Notes: a model not told the origin generated them from the sequence alone. DNA of 31,189 bases from a virus (IMGVR_UViG_3300006735_000126:1-31189); one strand, 5' to 3'; counted from the first letter of the stretch, positions 17,302-26,495 are shown. Made by a program: numbers and translations.

Positions 17302-18144
17302 TTAATTTAATCTTTTTTCAATACTTGAGTATATTTCCATACCCTCGTCAGTTTTAAACCAAGCAGCTAATGCTGAGTACGGATGTTCATCAAAAGGAAC
17401 GTTTAATAGTTTTCTATTATTAGAACCCCATGAAATAGTTCGTTGATCTTGTGATAACACTAATATTTTTTCTTCAACGGCTCTAATACCAAAATTTCTA
17501 AGAACAATATTTTCATCATTTACTAAATCTAAGAACAAACTAGGATTTCTTTTAGCAAATATAAGTAAATCGCGTTTAAGTTCTTTAGAACTCATGTTTG
17601 ACACTTTAGAACCAACCTCAGTACGCATAACAGCTTCAGCCATATCAACATCTAAGTTTCTAGCCGCGACTAAAGCGTCTACTTCTAAATTAATATTTTC
17701 TAGTTGATCTTCTGCTATTAATTGTGGTTTGTGTTCGTAATAAAGTGTGTCTTTATGTGGGTGGTATAAGCTTAATAGCTTTTGTAAAACTGTTTTCTCT
17801 CTTCCTACGTACAAAGCACCGTCTCTAAATATAATATGTTCTAGTCTTTGATCGCCTTTCATTTCATCAACAAAAGGTGTTCTTTGGTTTGAACAATACT
17901 TCAATTCTCTTTCGTATCCTTTTTCTTCGTCAAAATAATATATATTTGATGATCTTATAGATCTACTAACAGGTTTTTTACCACCTTTCAAATAGTACAT
18001 TCTGTTTTTTAATTCCCAAGTTTCTTTTTTTAGTAATGGTTTTTCCATAACCGGTGTTTCAACTTTTGTTTGTTTCACAACTTTTGGTTGTTCTTCAACT
18101 GGTGGTGTTGCAACCACTTTTTTTGTTTCTTGTTTTTTTGTCAT
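17302..18144 (-). CDS. Conserved head-associated protein, function unknown
   Basis: 280 residues. The first ~35 residues are a low-complexity Lys/Val/Pro/Glu tail. A compact domain follows: KETWELKNRMYYLKGGKKPV, SNIYYFDEEKGYERELKYCS, NQRTPFVDE and QKLLSLYHPHKDTLYYEHKP. The second half is helical: ALVAARNLDVDMAEAVMRTE, KVSNMSSKELKRDLLIFAKR and NPSLFLDLVNDENIVLRNFG. I recall this arrangement from uncultured marine and T4-like cyanophage-associated proteins without a function. It is the first gene after the major capsid terminator and comes before the tail-ring genes, so a head-completion, head-vertex or neck protein is likely. The leader is AT-only (ttatatattatatt before ATG). Coding is certain; function is inferred from position only. 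Confidence 0.65.
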   Translation of the reverse strand: MTKKQETKKVVATPPVEEQPKVVKQTKVETPVMEKPLLKKETWELKNRMYYLKGGKKPVSRSIRSSNIYYFDEEKGYERELKYCSNQRTPFVDEMKGDQRLEHIIFRDGALYVGREKTVLQKLLSLYHPHKDTLYYEHKPQLIAEDQLENINLEVDALVAARNLDVDMAEAVMRTEVGSKVSNMSSKELKRDLLIFAKRNPSLFLDLVNDENIVLRNFGIRAVEEKILVLSQDQRTISWGSNNRKLLNVPFDEHPYSALAAWFKTDEGMEIYSSIEKRLN

Positions 18145-18174
18145 AATATAATATATAATAAAATTAATAAAAAT

Positions 18175-18206
18175 AAAGGGACTGGGAAATTAATCCCAGT
18201 CTCTTT
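18175..18206 (-). terminator. Intrinsic terminator after the major capsid gene
   Basis: On the transcribed strand AAAGAGACTGGGA and TCCCAGTCCCTTT form a 13-position stem with one A-C mismatch around the 6-base loop TTAATT. It is followed by a U-rich tract (ATTTTTATTAATTTT). It begins 15 bases after the capsid stop. Only one such hairpin was found in the structural region. It fits the common arrangement in which capsid message is made in excess and read-through supplies the downstream tail genes. Confidence 0.9.
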
Positions 18207-18220
18207 AATATAATAAATGC

Positions 18221-19738
18221 TTACTTCATTAACATGAAATTGTTAGCACCTTGTACAACTAAACATCTTTCAGAAAGCATGTGTATTTGCATCGCGTCAA
18301 GTGCAGATGTAGCAGCACCAACCGAACCAGTAACCCAAGTTTTCATCTTTCTGTTGTCAGTTTGAGAAGCTCTATAACGAACATGTAAGAAAGGTCTTTT
18401 AAGATTTTTTCCTAATTGTTGGTCATAAACAGTTGATGTACCAGCTGGGATTACAACCCCTCTAATAGCGCTAGCACCAGCAACAGCGTTAATACCACCT
18501 CTTGTAGCAAAGTCATTTAAGTATCTAAAGTCAGATTTGTAGAAGTCATAAGAACCTCTTCGGAATCCAGAAAAACCTAAATTAAGCGCCATGTCTTCAG
18601 AGTTGTCAAACACTCCGTAAGAAGTACCACCAGCTCCGTAAGAATTCATAGAAGCCAACATATCATCCATTGCTAACGAAGTAGCTCTGTTTACAAACAT
18701 CATGTTTTCCTCAATAGCACCTTGCTTGTCAAATTCAGCTAAAATAGCGTCGAACTCAGCTAAATCAGTAGCAGCGTTAACACCAGTAACACCAGAGGTT
18801 AAATTACCTCTATCTTCGATAGCTGCAAATAAACCTTCAGTACCAACAGCGTCGCCATTAGTTCCGCCAACCATTAAATCAACATCAGTAGTTCCAGAAC
18901 CTTTAACACCTTCAATCATTGACATTTCTAAGTAGTCAGTAAATCTAGCTCTTGTATCAGCCTCAGCTTTTAAATACCATAAGTATCCAGAAGCGCCTGT
19001 TTCACTAGTAATTTCTACCCAACCAATTCTAGACGCATCAGAACCTGATACTTCGTAGTAATCTTTTAATATAATTGGCTTGTTAGTAAATGTTTTGAAC
19101 TTAGGCTCGTTAGCACCTCTTGAATCAGTAGCTGTTCCATAAGAACCGTCAGTACCATAACCAGCGCTAGTCTGGTATGATCTACCTTTTCCAAACTCAG
19201 AACCATAAACTAATATAGTACATGAAGCTGCATCAGCTATACCAGCAGCTGCATCAGCATCTTCATAGTTAGCTACTTCAATGTTTGTACCACTTACCTG
19301 TGTTACAAGACCTTTAAAAGTAACACCAGTTCCACCAGCTACAATTACAGTGTCATTTACACGAACACCGTGATCAGAACCTGGATCTTGACCATCCATG
19401 TCAGTTAATATTTCAATCTCACACCCTGGATTGTCGCCGCCAATACCTTGATCAGCATCGATCATAGTACATTTATAAGCTAAGTGTAATCTACCTTGTT
19501 CAGACCATACAACTTGATCAGCTGTCATGCTCTCTTCAGCTCCTACTTGTGAAAGAAATCCTGAGATAGTTCTGTTTCCAAAAACCTCAGCTTCTTTTTC
19601 AATAAGATCTGGTACGTATTGTTGTGCCCAGCCTAGGGTATCTGCTGATCCCGTAGCTAAGTCTAGATAATTTGTGTTTAACGCTTGCTTTTGTGGAGCA
19701 GCAACGCTATTCAAATTATCTCCTGGAGTAATTGCCAT
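18221..19738 (-). CDS. Major capsid protein
   Basis: 505 residues. The first ~85 residues include NTNYLDLATGSADTLGWAQQ, then YVPDLIEKEAEVFGNRTISG, then FLSQVGAEESMTADQVVWSE, like the N-arm and E-loop region of HK97-fold capsid proteins from marine and crAss-like phages. A Gly/Asp-rich insertion (~90-200) separates this from FKTFTNKPIILKDYYEVSGS and YLWYLKAEADTRARFTDYLE, then the C-terminal RYRASQTDNRKMKTWVTGSV. HK97 fold is inferred; no known motif proves it. Context is decisive: scaffold directly upstream (20 bases), portal and terminase before that, and a strong terminator after it. Abundant product expected. No Shine-Dalgarno sequence; leader aaaattaaaaaatt before ATG. Confidence 0.9.
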   Translation of the reverse strand: MAITPGDNLNSVAAPQKQALNTNYLDLATGSADTLGWAQQYVPDLIEKEAEVFGNRTISGFLSQVGAEESMTADQVVWSEQGRLHLAYKCTMIDADQGIGGDNPGCEIEILTDMDGQDPGSDHGVRVNDTVIVAGGTGVTFKGLVTQVSGTNIEVANYEDADAAAGIADAASCTILVYGSEFGKGRSYQTSAGYGTDGSYGTATDSRGANEPKFKTFTNKPIILKDYYEVSGSDASRIGWVEITSETGASGYLWYLKAEADTRARFTDYLEMSMIEGVKGSGTTDVDLMVGGTNGDAVGTEGLFAAIEDRGNLTSGVTGVNAATDLAEFDAILAEFDKQGAIEENMMFVNRATSLAMDDMLASMNSYGAGGTSYGVFDNSEDMALNLGFSGFRRGSYDFYKSDFRYLNDFATRGGINAVAGASAIRGVVIPAGTSTVYDQQLGKNLKRPFLHVRYRASQTDNRKMKTWVTGSVGAATSALDAMQIHMLSERCLVVQGANNFMLMK

Positions 19739-19758
19739 AATTTTTTAATTTTAAATTG

Positions 19759-20994
19759 TTATTTATTTTTGTTTTTAATTTTAAACTTGAAATCAGAAGA
19801 ATTATCACCTAACACTCTTACTTTAATTCCACCAGCTTCTACTACGCCATGACTTTGTCTTGGGTTCATATCAACGTTTTTAGACTTAGCAATACTATTT
19901 TTTATTGCATCTGCCTTTCCTTGTTCGTAAAAATGTTTAGCAATAGCATCTGCGTTCATCGCTGTATAAAGAGATTTATGATAACCCATAGCGTCTGTTA
20001 AAGCCATTTTTTTATCCAAAAACTTTTTGGTAAAATTATTTAAATTGCTTTGAGTTTCTTTAATTTCTTCAGCGTTGTTCACGTTAAATCTATATTTTTT
20101 TTCACCAACGTTATATTCAAAACCTTTGAACTCGCTGTTAAAAACTTGATTAGTTTTTTGAGTAAAAATATCAGAGTTTGTTTTTGCTATTTCTTGATTT
20201 GCTTTTGACTCCTTGTTGTATCTATTAAAGAAATTTACAGCTTTTTGTTGCTCAGTTGTAAGTTTGTTTCCAGCCTTAATGTCTTTATAGTATTTGGACT
20301 TTTGCCCGTCCAAGTGGCGTTTAGCGTTGGCAACTTGCTCTTTTAACGCTAATTTTTTTCTTTTAATCTCTATTTCTTCGTCTACTTCTTCGTCATAAGA
20401 GAACGTGTCTTCCATAAGAAAGTTAATTTCCTCGTTATTTAGGTGTGGTTTTGTTTTTTTATAATACTCTTTTAAAATAGTATTATCATCAACTTTGCTA
20501 TAATCTTGGTTAAGTTTTACGTAATCATTTAAATCACCACCAGTTTCTTCCATAAAGTCAATTAACTTTTGAATGTTTTCTGGTAATGGTTTTCCAGTAG
20601 CTTCTGCTTCAGCTATAGCTTCCTCAACTTTTTCTTCTACTTTAGCAACCTCTTGCTCTGTAGAATCTTCTGTTACTTCTTCTAATACTGGAGTTTGTTG
20701 TGTTTTTTCTTCCGATTGTATTTTTTCTTGTTCCTGTGTGGACTCGGCATCTTTAGACTCTGCAACCACTCCTTCGTCGTTAGTGTTATCTTTTTTAACT
20801 TCATTTTCTTTTGGCTCTTGCTCTTTAGTTAAATCAACCTTGGTAACGTCTTCTTTTTTTTCTTCTGATTTATCTTTAATGTTAACTTTTGTAACATTGT
20901 CTTTAGGTGTTGCAAATTTTTTTGCTTTAGGTTTTTTAACCTTTATTTTTTCCACAGTATTATCTACTGTAGGTTCTTCTTTTTTGTTTTCCAT
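19759..20994 (-). CDS. Capsid scaffold protein
   Basis: 411 residues. The first ~135 residues are low-complexity Lys/Glu/Val/Thr, highly charged and likely disordered. Then comes a conserved block, LIDFMEETGGDLNDYVKLNQ and ILKEYYKKTKPHLNNEEINF, followed by MEDTFSYDEEVDEEIEIKRK and a Lys-rich coiled-coil, KLALKEQVANAKRHLDGQKS. The C-terminus is basic (DFKFKIKNKNK), where T7-type scaffolds contact the capsid shell. FmeetGG.lnDYv.Ln and eyYk..kPhL..eEi.fl recur in scaffold proteins of marine podoviruses. The position between portal and capsid genes supports this. It acts inside the procapsid and leaves before DNA packaging. No protease gene was seen next to it, so exit without cleavage is likely. 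Confidence 0.85.
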   Translation of the reverse strand: MENKKEEPTVDNTVEKIKVKKPKAKKFATPKDNVTKVNIKDKSEEKKEDVTKVDLTKEQEPKENEVKKDNTNDEGVVAESKDAESTQEQEKIQSEEKTQQTPVLEEVTEDSTEQEVAKVEEKVEEAIAEAEATGKPLPENIQKLIDFMEETGGDLNDYVKLNQDYSKVDDNTILKEYYKKTKPHLNNEEINFLMEDTFSYDEEVDEEIEIKRKKLALKEQVANAKRHLDGQKSKYYKDIKAGNKLTTEQQKAVNFFNRYNKESKANQEIAKTNSDIFTQKTNQVFNSEFKGFEYNVGEKKYRFNVNNAEEIKETQSNLNNFTKKFLDKKMALTDAMGYHKSLYTAMNADAIAKHFYEQGKADAIKNSIAKSKNVDMNPRQSHGVVEAGGIKVRVLGDNSSDFKFKIKNKNK

Positions 20995-21021
20995 AATATA
21001 ATATAATAATAATTAATAAAT

Positions 21022-23466
21022 TTATTGAGGATCAAATTGTCCTAAACCAAATCCACCACTTAATAAATCATTACCCTCGGATTCAAAATCCATCATAGAC
21101 GTAGCTTGACTAAAATTTTTAGGTGGTTTGTTGTTGTTTCTTTGATCAATTAATTCTGATTGTTGAGATGCTTGAATTCTAGTTCTTTCATCTTTACGAT
21201 CTTCTTTTTCTTTCTCTTTACTTTTTTGTCCTTCAACTTCAATGCCTTTAAGTTGCATGTTGTAATTAAATTCTAATTCCATTAATTCTTTCTTATGCAT
21301 AACTTCTTGTTGCATTTTTTGAGATTCTAATTGAGATTTCACTTGTTCTAATTGAGCTTGACTTTGTGATATTGCTTGGTTTTTTTGCACCTCAGCTTGA
21401 GCTGCTGCTTGAGCAGACTGCTGGTTTAACTGAGCCTGTTGTTGCATGTTTTGCATTTGTACCTGCTGATCTCTATCAAGTTTTTTCTTTCTTCTTATTT
21501 TTAAAAGTTGATTAGCTAGCTTTATATTTTTTATTTCTCTAATATCAATTGCATCGGCTAATTCTATAACCTGTTGTTGTAATGCCATTTGAATGTTATT
21601 TTCTAACATCATTTTTTCTTCTTCATCTGGTTGTAGTTCAATGAAAATACCAAAATCGTACAAGTGAAGTTCTTTTAACTCTTCAAGTATAGATGAATTG
21701 TGCACGCCTATTGATTGTATGAAAGCTTCTTTTGTTGGTGAATACTCTAGTATATCCGATATTCTTAGTGATAGGCATTCTGCCGTTTCAGCTGTTAAAT
21801 ACAAGCCAGCTTGCAATATGTGTCTTGTCGCAGTGTTGCTGTTTGCAGCGGCTAATTTCTGAACGCCCACTAAAGCATTTTTATCTGGCATACTACCGTC
21901 TCTAGCCTCATTTAACCCAGTTACATCTCTAATCATTTGCATATAGTAGTTATAATTACCTATAAGCGCTTGCATTTTATTACCACCATTACCGCTAGTT
22001 ATTTCTTGAATAGGAACTTTACCTGGATTCATATCGCCTTCTGAAGTAAAACTTCTACCGATAACAGAACCTGTTTGAAAAAACATATTTAAAGCTTCTT
22101 GTGGATTATAGTTTGTACCGTTGCCTAAATCTATTTCTGCTAAACCATCAGCATCTAGATAAACACCATCAGGAACCATACGTGATAATACTTGTTGTAA
22201 CTTTAGGTGTGTTAATTGAATCATATCAGCAAATCCAGTTATTTTTTTAACTAAAGAATCTATTTTACCATTATACATTCTAGGAGCTACAATAGCATAG
22301 TTCATTTTTACTTTAGTAAAATTACTTTTAGGACGCATCATGTTTTTTGCCATTTCCCACTTAAGTAGTCTATTTGTACCAAGTATCATAGCGCCCTCGT
22401 ACAAACACTCTATTGATCTTAACATTTTGCCATAACCACCCTGCATACCTTCTGGCGGACTAAAGGAGTCATCTTTAGGTATTACTTTTTCAGCGCCAGT
22501 TCCAGTTTCTTTTACTTTGTAAACTTCATTCATATAAGTTTTATAATTAAAATACAAAACTTGTATAGTGTTATTATCTTCTTTGTCGTAATTGTGTCTT
22601 GAGTTATAATTAGATCTATTATTAGATTTATTGCTCATTATTTCATCTAAATCACTTTCTGATAAAAATGGAAATTGTTTTGCTAGTTCATTTACTGGAA
22701 TTGATTTTACTTCTCCAACATAATATATATCTTCAAAATATGGAGATTCTGTGTAAGAATATACTAAATTAGCTGGATCTACATAGTCAATAACAACGCC
22801 TTCAGATGTGTTAAAAGAGGTTTTAACAGCACCTATGCCTAACACAGTAAGATCGTAATAAAACTGCTTTTTAATTAACTCATATTTATTACCTTCCATC
22901 AAGACGTTTAAAGCTTGTTCTTCTGCTAACTCAGCTGATTGCTTGTAAGTTATTTGCATGTGAAGTGCTAATTCTTCATCTGTATCTGGTAGTTCTTGTA
23001 CGTTACTGTCTCTAACGTTTAAATTTAAATCTTGTTGAACAGTTTGATTAAACTCTCTTAACCTCATGTCTTTTAACACAGCGTCCATATATTTTGTTCT
23101 TTTAGAAACTCCATATGGATCTTGTGAATAAGCTTTTATATCGTATGTTCTTTCCGCTATACCATTAACAACAATATCTACAAATTTAGATATAATAGGT
23201 ACAGGTTTCCAGTCTAAATTTAAATAGGACAAATCACCATTTATAGACAATTCATCCTTATACTTTTGAATAGACTGTTCGCCTCTAGCGTACAATCTTA
23301 AATCGTGAAAATCACTGTGGTTAGTTCTGTATCTGTTAATATTTCTATCATTATCAAACCACTCTTGCTCTATTGCTTTACCAACTTTTAAACCATAGTC
23401 ATAGCTCAGCTTTTCAGCGTCACTAACAGTTTGACTAGGAAAATAGCTTTTGCTAGAATATGCCAT
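21022..23466 (-). CDS. Portal protein
   Basis: 814 residues. The N-terminal core carries DYGLKVGKAIEQEWFDNDRN and VPIISKFVDIVVNGIAERTY, with LGIGAVKTSFNTSEGVVIDY and VDPANLVYSYTESPYFEDIY, the typical clip/wing region of portals of marine and crAss-like phages. The core ends with MIRDVTGLNEARDGSMPDKN, another portal signature. From ~residue 660 on the sequence is a long Gln/Lys/Glu helix with many QQ/QA repeats (MQNMQQQAQLNQQSAQAAAQ), which resembles the barrel helices of P22-like portals and of crAss-like portals. It ends in FGLGQFDPQ. As a 12-mer ring it would hold terminase during packaging and the tail rings afterwards. It begins 2 bases after the terminase stop. Confidence 0.9.
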   Translation of the reverse strand: MAYSSKSYFPSQTVSDAEKLSYDYGLKVGKAIEQEWFDNDRNINRYRTNHSDFHDLRLYARGEQSIQKYKDELSINGDLSYLNLDWKPVPIISKFVDIVVNGIAERTYDIKAYSQDPYGVSKRTKYMDAVLKDMRLREFNQTVQQDLNLNVRDSNVQELPDTDEELALHMQITYKQSAELAEEQALNVLMEGNKYELIKKQFYYDLTVLGIGAVKTSFNTSEGVVIDYVDPANLVYSYTESPYFEDIYYVGEVKSIPVNELAKQFPFLSESDLDEIMSNKSNNRSNYNSRHNYDKEDNNTIQVLYFNYKTYMNEVYKVKETGTGAEKVIPKDDSFSPPEGMQGGYGKMLRSIECLYEGAMILGTNRLLKWEMAKNMMRPKSNFTKVKMNYAIVAPRMYNGKIDSLVKKITGFADMIQLTHLKLQQVLSRMVPDGVYLDADGLAEIDLGNGTNYNPQEALNMFFQTGSVIGRSFTSEGDMNPGKVPIQEITSGNGGNKMQALIGNYNYYMQMIRDVTGLNEARDGSMPDKNALVGVQKLAAANSNTATRHILQAGLYLTAETAECLSLRISDILEYSPTKEAFIQSIGVHNSSILEELKELHLYDFGIFIELQPDEEEKMMLENNIQMALQQQVIELADAIDIREIKNIKLANQLLKIRRKKKLDRDQQVQMQNMQQQAQLNQQSAQAAAQAEVQKNQAISQSQAQLEQVKSQLESQKMQQEVMHKKELMELEFNYNMQLKGIEVEGQKSKEKEKEDRKDERTRIQASQQSELIDQRNNNKPPKNFSQATSMMDFESEGNDLLSGGFGLGQFDPQ

Positions 23467-23468
23467 AT

Positions 23469-25685
23469 TTATTGCTTAATTATTCTTGAATTAGTTCCAG
23501 TATTAGTATACTTGGATATATTTATATTTAGTTTAGGTTTTTCGATTTTAGCATTTGGCGCATATAAATGTTTATTGTTTGCCATTATAGCTAAACCACT
23601 ACTTATAGTTGCATCAAACTTTGTTCTTTTTGTAATATCAAACCTACTCCAATCATTTAGTAACTCATTAAAATATAAATTACCAAAAGTTCCATCTTGT
23701 TTCATGCCAACATGATCTTGTATGTACATTTCTATTGCAGCGGCATGTGCTTGTTTTATATCTTCGCTTGAATTTGGTATGCCACCAATTTCTTTTTCTG
23801 CTACAGATAATTTATTCCAAATCTTATCAGGACGATTCATACTAAAACCTCTATAACCTCTTCTTCTTAAATAGTACAACAACCTCGGTTTATTATTTTC
23901 TGCTAGTATTGGCATGCTGTAAAATACTAGCGCCATTAATACGTCTTCAAAGAACATCTCTGCTGTTGGAGGTCTTGACAAGTATTCTAAGAAAAAACTA
24001 TTAGCAGGAGCGTCTTCCATGCTAAACTTAGTTAAACCGTGTAAAGAACCTTTAGATCCACCACCATCTACAGTTCCTGATATATCATATGAATCACAAC
24101 CAAACGCCCCCATGTGTTCATTTCCAGGATGTTTTACCCCATTTTTAAGTATAACTCTATTTTGTAACTGTTGGGGTGGCACCCAGCTAACCTTAAATCT
24201 ACCTTTTGCATCTGGATAAAATATAACCTGCGTGTCTTTTACGCCATTTACCCATTGAAAATTACCTCTAGTAATGCCTAATGTTCTAGACATTTCTTCA
24301 TTATAATCTATTTGTTCATATATTTTTACAAGATTAAAAATACTATTTTTTGTTTCATCTCTAAACGCGTGCTCTTCAGTTCTCGGGAACTGTCTGTAAA
24401 ACTCGTTTAAAGCATCTTGATCGTCTTTTAATCCGTCAACTTCGTTTTGCCAACTGTCTATTACACCTATATCTATTAATTCACCATCTGGTGCGAGCAC
24501 ATCCCCGTCAGGAGTAGTAAATACTGGAACTCCGTATTCGTCAATAAATCCTTCATAGTTCCATTCCATTGGGATAAACAAAGAGTATAAACCAGATTTT
24601 GTTTGGCCGTTTCTATTTCGCTTTGTGACATCACTTGCATTATATAGTTTTTTAAAATTATCACCTCCTTTATCAAGAGCGTTAGAAGTAGATCCCATCA
24701 TGCATTTACCAACTATTCTACTACCTAACCGCAAGCAAGTTTTTGTAACTCGCCAGTTGTTTAGTATGTTATCAGGCCTTTCCCATTTACCGCTTTCGTC
24801 ATGCACTAATAAATTTAACTTTTCACCGTCGTAACTATTATCACCTGTATTTTTCCAATCTATAGTTGTATCTAACCCCTGTATGTCTTCTAACTTTTCA
24901 TTTGTTGTAATCTTTTTTCTAGTGAATTTACTAGCGGGCACTCTATACGCTAACTCTGATTTAGGTCGATCCATACCGTCTTGTATAGGTTTAAAGAAAA
25001 ACGGATAGTTTATACTAATCGGTACAACTTTGTCTGTAAACATTTTTTTAGCATCAGCACCTGTTTTAGAAAGTATACCATATCTACTATCACTTGCAAG
25101 TGTGGCTAAGTTAACTGTTTCTGCAGATGACATAAACGAAAATCCTGACCTTCTGTTTTTTAGGTAACACATACCATAACATCTTTTATCCGCTTTACAA
25201 GCTTCCCAAAATATATAAAACAACCTGTTAGCTTCTCTAAAATCAGGAGCCCCAACATCTATCTTGCTCCATTGTAGATACATATAATGAGTACCTGTTA
25301 TGTAAGTTGGTTTACTATTGTTAACAAACCAAAAACCTTCATCTCTTCTTTTAAACTCTTCGTCTATATAGTCAAACCATTGTTCTTTTTGTTCTTCTGG
25401 ATGGTTTTTCCAGTCAAATATATTTTTTAACCTAGCAAGTTCTTTAGGATAATCTTGTTTAGCCCATTTATTTAATTCATGTTTGTACACTTGCCCTGGC
25501 ACTCTTGGCAGCGCAATTCGCAAATTTTGGATTTCAACCACTTCGCCAATTTGACCAGTTTTTGATATAACAATGATATCATGTTCTTTATTGTATCCAT
25601 ATTTCCATTTTTTAGATTTGTTAAGCCGACTTATAGTCGCGCGTTTAATAGGTTTTATTGTTTTAACTAAATTTTGCTCGTACAT
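23469..25685 (-). CDS. terL: Terminase large subunit (packaging ATPase/nuclease)
   Basis: 738 residues. The ATPase part has YLKNRRSGFSFMSS (174-187) at the Walker A position, lacking the canonical G-K-T/S; NLLVHDESGK (291-300) as Walker B with Asp-Glu; and CMMGSTSNA (~328-336) as the coupling motif. QFPRTEEHAF (432-441) is the usual link to the nuclease part. GAFGCDSYDISG (~526-537) gives the first nuclease acid, with later acidic residues near FFEDVLMALVFY and AENNKPRLLYYLRRRGYRGF. It cuts concatemers and pumps DNA into the head through the portal. The preceding gene's TAA overlaps its ATG by one base (TAATG), suggesting coupled translation. TerL of ~740 residues is known from uncultured marine phages. 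Confidence is high for the function, lower for subfamily. Confidence 0.93.
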   Translation of the reverse strand: MYEQNLVKTIKPIKRATISRLNKSKKWKYGYNKEHDIIVISKTGQIGEVVEIQNLRIALPRVPGQVYKHELNKWAKQDYPKELARLKNIFDWKNHPEEQKEQWFDYIDEEFKRRDEGFWFVNNSKPTYITGTHYMYLQWSKIDVGAPDFREANRLFYIFWEACKADKRCYGMCYLKNRRSGFSFMSSAETVNLATLASDSRYGILSKTGADAKKMFTDKVVPISINYPFFFKPIQDGMDRPKSELAYRVPASKFTRKKITTNEKLEDIQGLDTTIDWKNTGDNSYDGEKLNLLVHDESGKWERPDNILNNWRVTKTCLRLGSRIVGKCMMGSTSNALDKGGDNFKKLYNASDVTKRNRNGQTKSGLYSLFIPMEWNYEGFIDEYGVPVFTTPDGDVLAPDGELIDIGVIDSWQNEVDGLKDDQDALNEFYRQFPRTEEHAFRDETKNSIFNLVKIYEQIDYNEEMSRTLGITRGNFQWVNGVKDTQVIFYPDAKGRFKVSWVPPQQLQNRVILKNGVKHPGNEHMGAFGCDSYDISGTVDGGGSKGSLHGLTKFSMEDAPANSFFLEYLSRPPTAEMFFEDVLMALVFYSMPILAENNKPRLLYYLRRRGYRGFSMNRPDKIWNKLSVAEKEIGGIPNSSEDIKQAHAAAIEMYIQDHVGMKQDGTFGNLYFNELLNDWSRFDITKRTKFDATISSGLAIMANNKHLYAPNAKIEKPKLNINISKYTNTGTNSRIIKQ

Positions 25686-25960
25686 TACTTAGATCTGCCT
25701 TCTGCGAATCCTTTAAAGATTTTTTCCTTTCTCTCTTCAGGTGCTTTGCCCTCAAGCAGGTTCTCTTCTTCTTGAATTCTGTTAAGTATTTCAAATGCGT
25801 CAAATATAGCTAGTTTTTTAGTAGCCGCGGCATTTTTTAATCTATCTGCTGATATATCATCATCAGAGTCTACAATAGGTTCTTTAGCAACTTTGATTAA
25901 TTCATCAACGGCCTTATGCCCAGCTTGGATTATATTCTTCTTCGTCTCCTTGGTATTCAT
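25685..25960 (-). CDS. Small conserved protein, possible small terminase
   Basis: 91 residues if read from MNTKETKKNIIQAGHKAVDE (ATG at 25958-25960). An earlier ATG at 26008 would add 16 residues in a weaker N-terminus and a longer overlap with the upstream gene. The protein is helical, with ELIKVAKEPIVDSDDDISAD, RLKNAAATKKLAIFDAFEIL and a charged C-terminus. Its place directly before terL and the TAATG overlap with it suggest a small terminase or packaging accessory protein. There is no recognisable helix-turn-helix, so the small-terminase idea stays tentative. I recall the DDISADRLKNAAA.KK.AIFDAFEIL pattern in uncultured marine phages. It overlaps the end of the GroES-like gene by 47 bases with the preferred start. 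Confidence 0.5.
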   Translation of the reverse strand: MNTKETKKNIIQAGHKAVDELIKVAKEPIVDSDDDISADRLKNAAATKKLAIFDAFEILNRIQEEENLLEGKAPEERKEKIFKGFAEGRSK

Positions 25961-26495
25961 ATTTAATTGTAATAAAATTTGATAAAACTCTATATAGTCT
26001 TTCACCATCTACTATAAATTCGTATTCACTTTTTGGTCTAAAACCAATTAGATCGCCAATCTTCACCGTACCATCTGTATACTTAACAACACCTTGAAGT
26101 GGTTTTTCTGATTCAATATTAAACTGATCTATTGCTTTTAAAGGTTTTATAAAACAATAACCTCTTGGAGCTATCCACTCTTTTTTTCTTTTATATAAAA
26201 ATATTTGGTCGTGGTTTATAAAATAAGTAGATTCATTAAAATAACTTCTACTATTTTTTTCTATACCTTTTACATTGTTCCATCTTCTAAACACGTTGTG
26301 ATGAACTATCACTGTGTCACCTGGTTTTATATCTGTATCACCAATTATAGGTGTTGATACAACAAAAGCTTCTCTGTTTACATATTGATGATTAAATATT
26401 TCAGTGTTAAGTATTAACTCTTTATCACCAATTTTTTTGCTATTATTGTATCTTTCTCCTTTTGGTTTTACAACAAAGTTGTAAACACTTTTCAT
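25914..26495 (-). CDS. GroES-like co-chaperonin, two Cpn10-like domains in tandem
   Basis: 193 residues. The N-terminal half (~1-103) reads like a Cpn10 barrel: FVVKPKGERYNNSKKIG, then VNREAFVVSTPIIGD, then IKPGDTVIVHHNVF, then YFINHDQIFLYK. The C-terminal half (~104-182) repeats this: APRGYCFIKPL, LQGVVKYTDG, TVKIGDLIGFRPKSEYEF and VDGERLYRVLSNFITIKY. The second half matches the GroES layout (RxxIKP ... GDxVxF ... G.E..vdGe.y.vv...I...) especially well. Host GroES has one domain per chain, so this is a double-length chain. Phage GroES substitutes, such as T4 gp31, help the host GroEL fold the capsid protein, which fits the position upstream of terL, portal and capsid. The start overlaps the upstream stop by one base (TAATG). 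Domain call is moderately secure. Confidence 0.62.
   Translation of the reverse strand: MKSVYNFVVKPKGERYNNSKKIGDKELILNTEIFNHQYVNREAFVVSTPIIGDTDIKPGDTVIVHHNVFRRWNNVKGIEKNSRSYFNESTYFINHDQIFLYKRKKEWIAPRGYCFIKPLKAIDQFNIESEKPLQGVVKYTDGTVKIGDLIGFRPKSEYEFIVDGERLYRVLSNFITIKYEYQGDEEEYNPSWA

Noticed and set aside
20573-21001. Plus-strand 142-residue hydrophobic frame
   Set aside because: Reverse image of the low-complexity Lys/Glu/Val part of the scaffold gene; no leader of its own.
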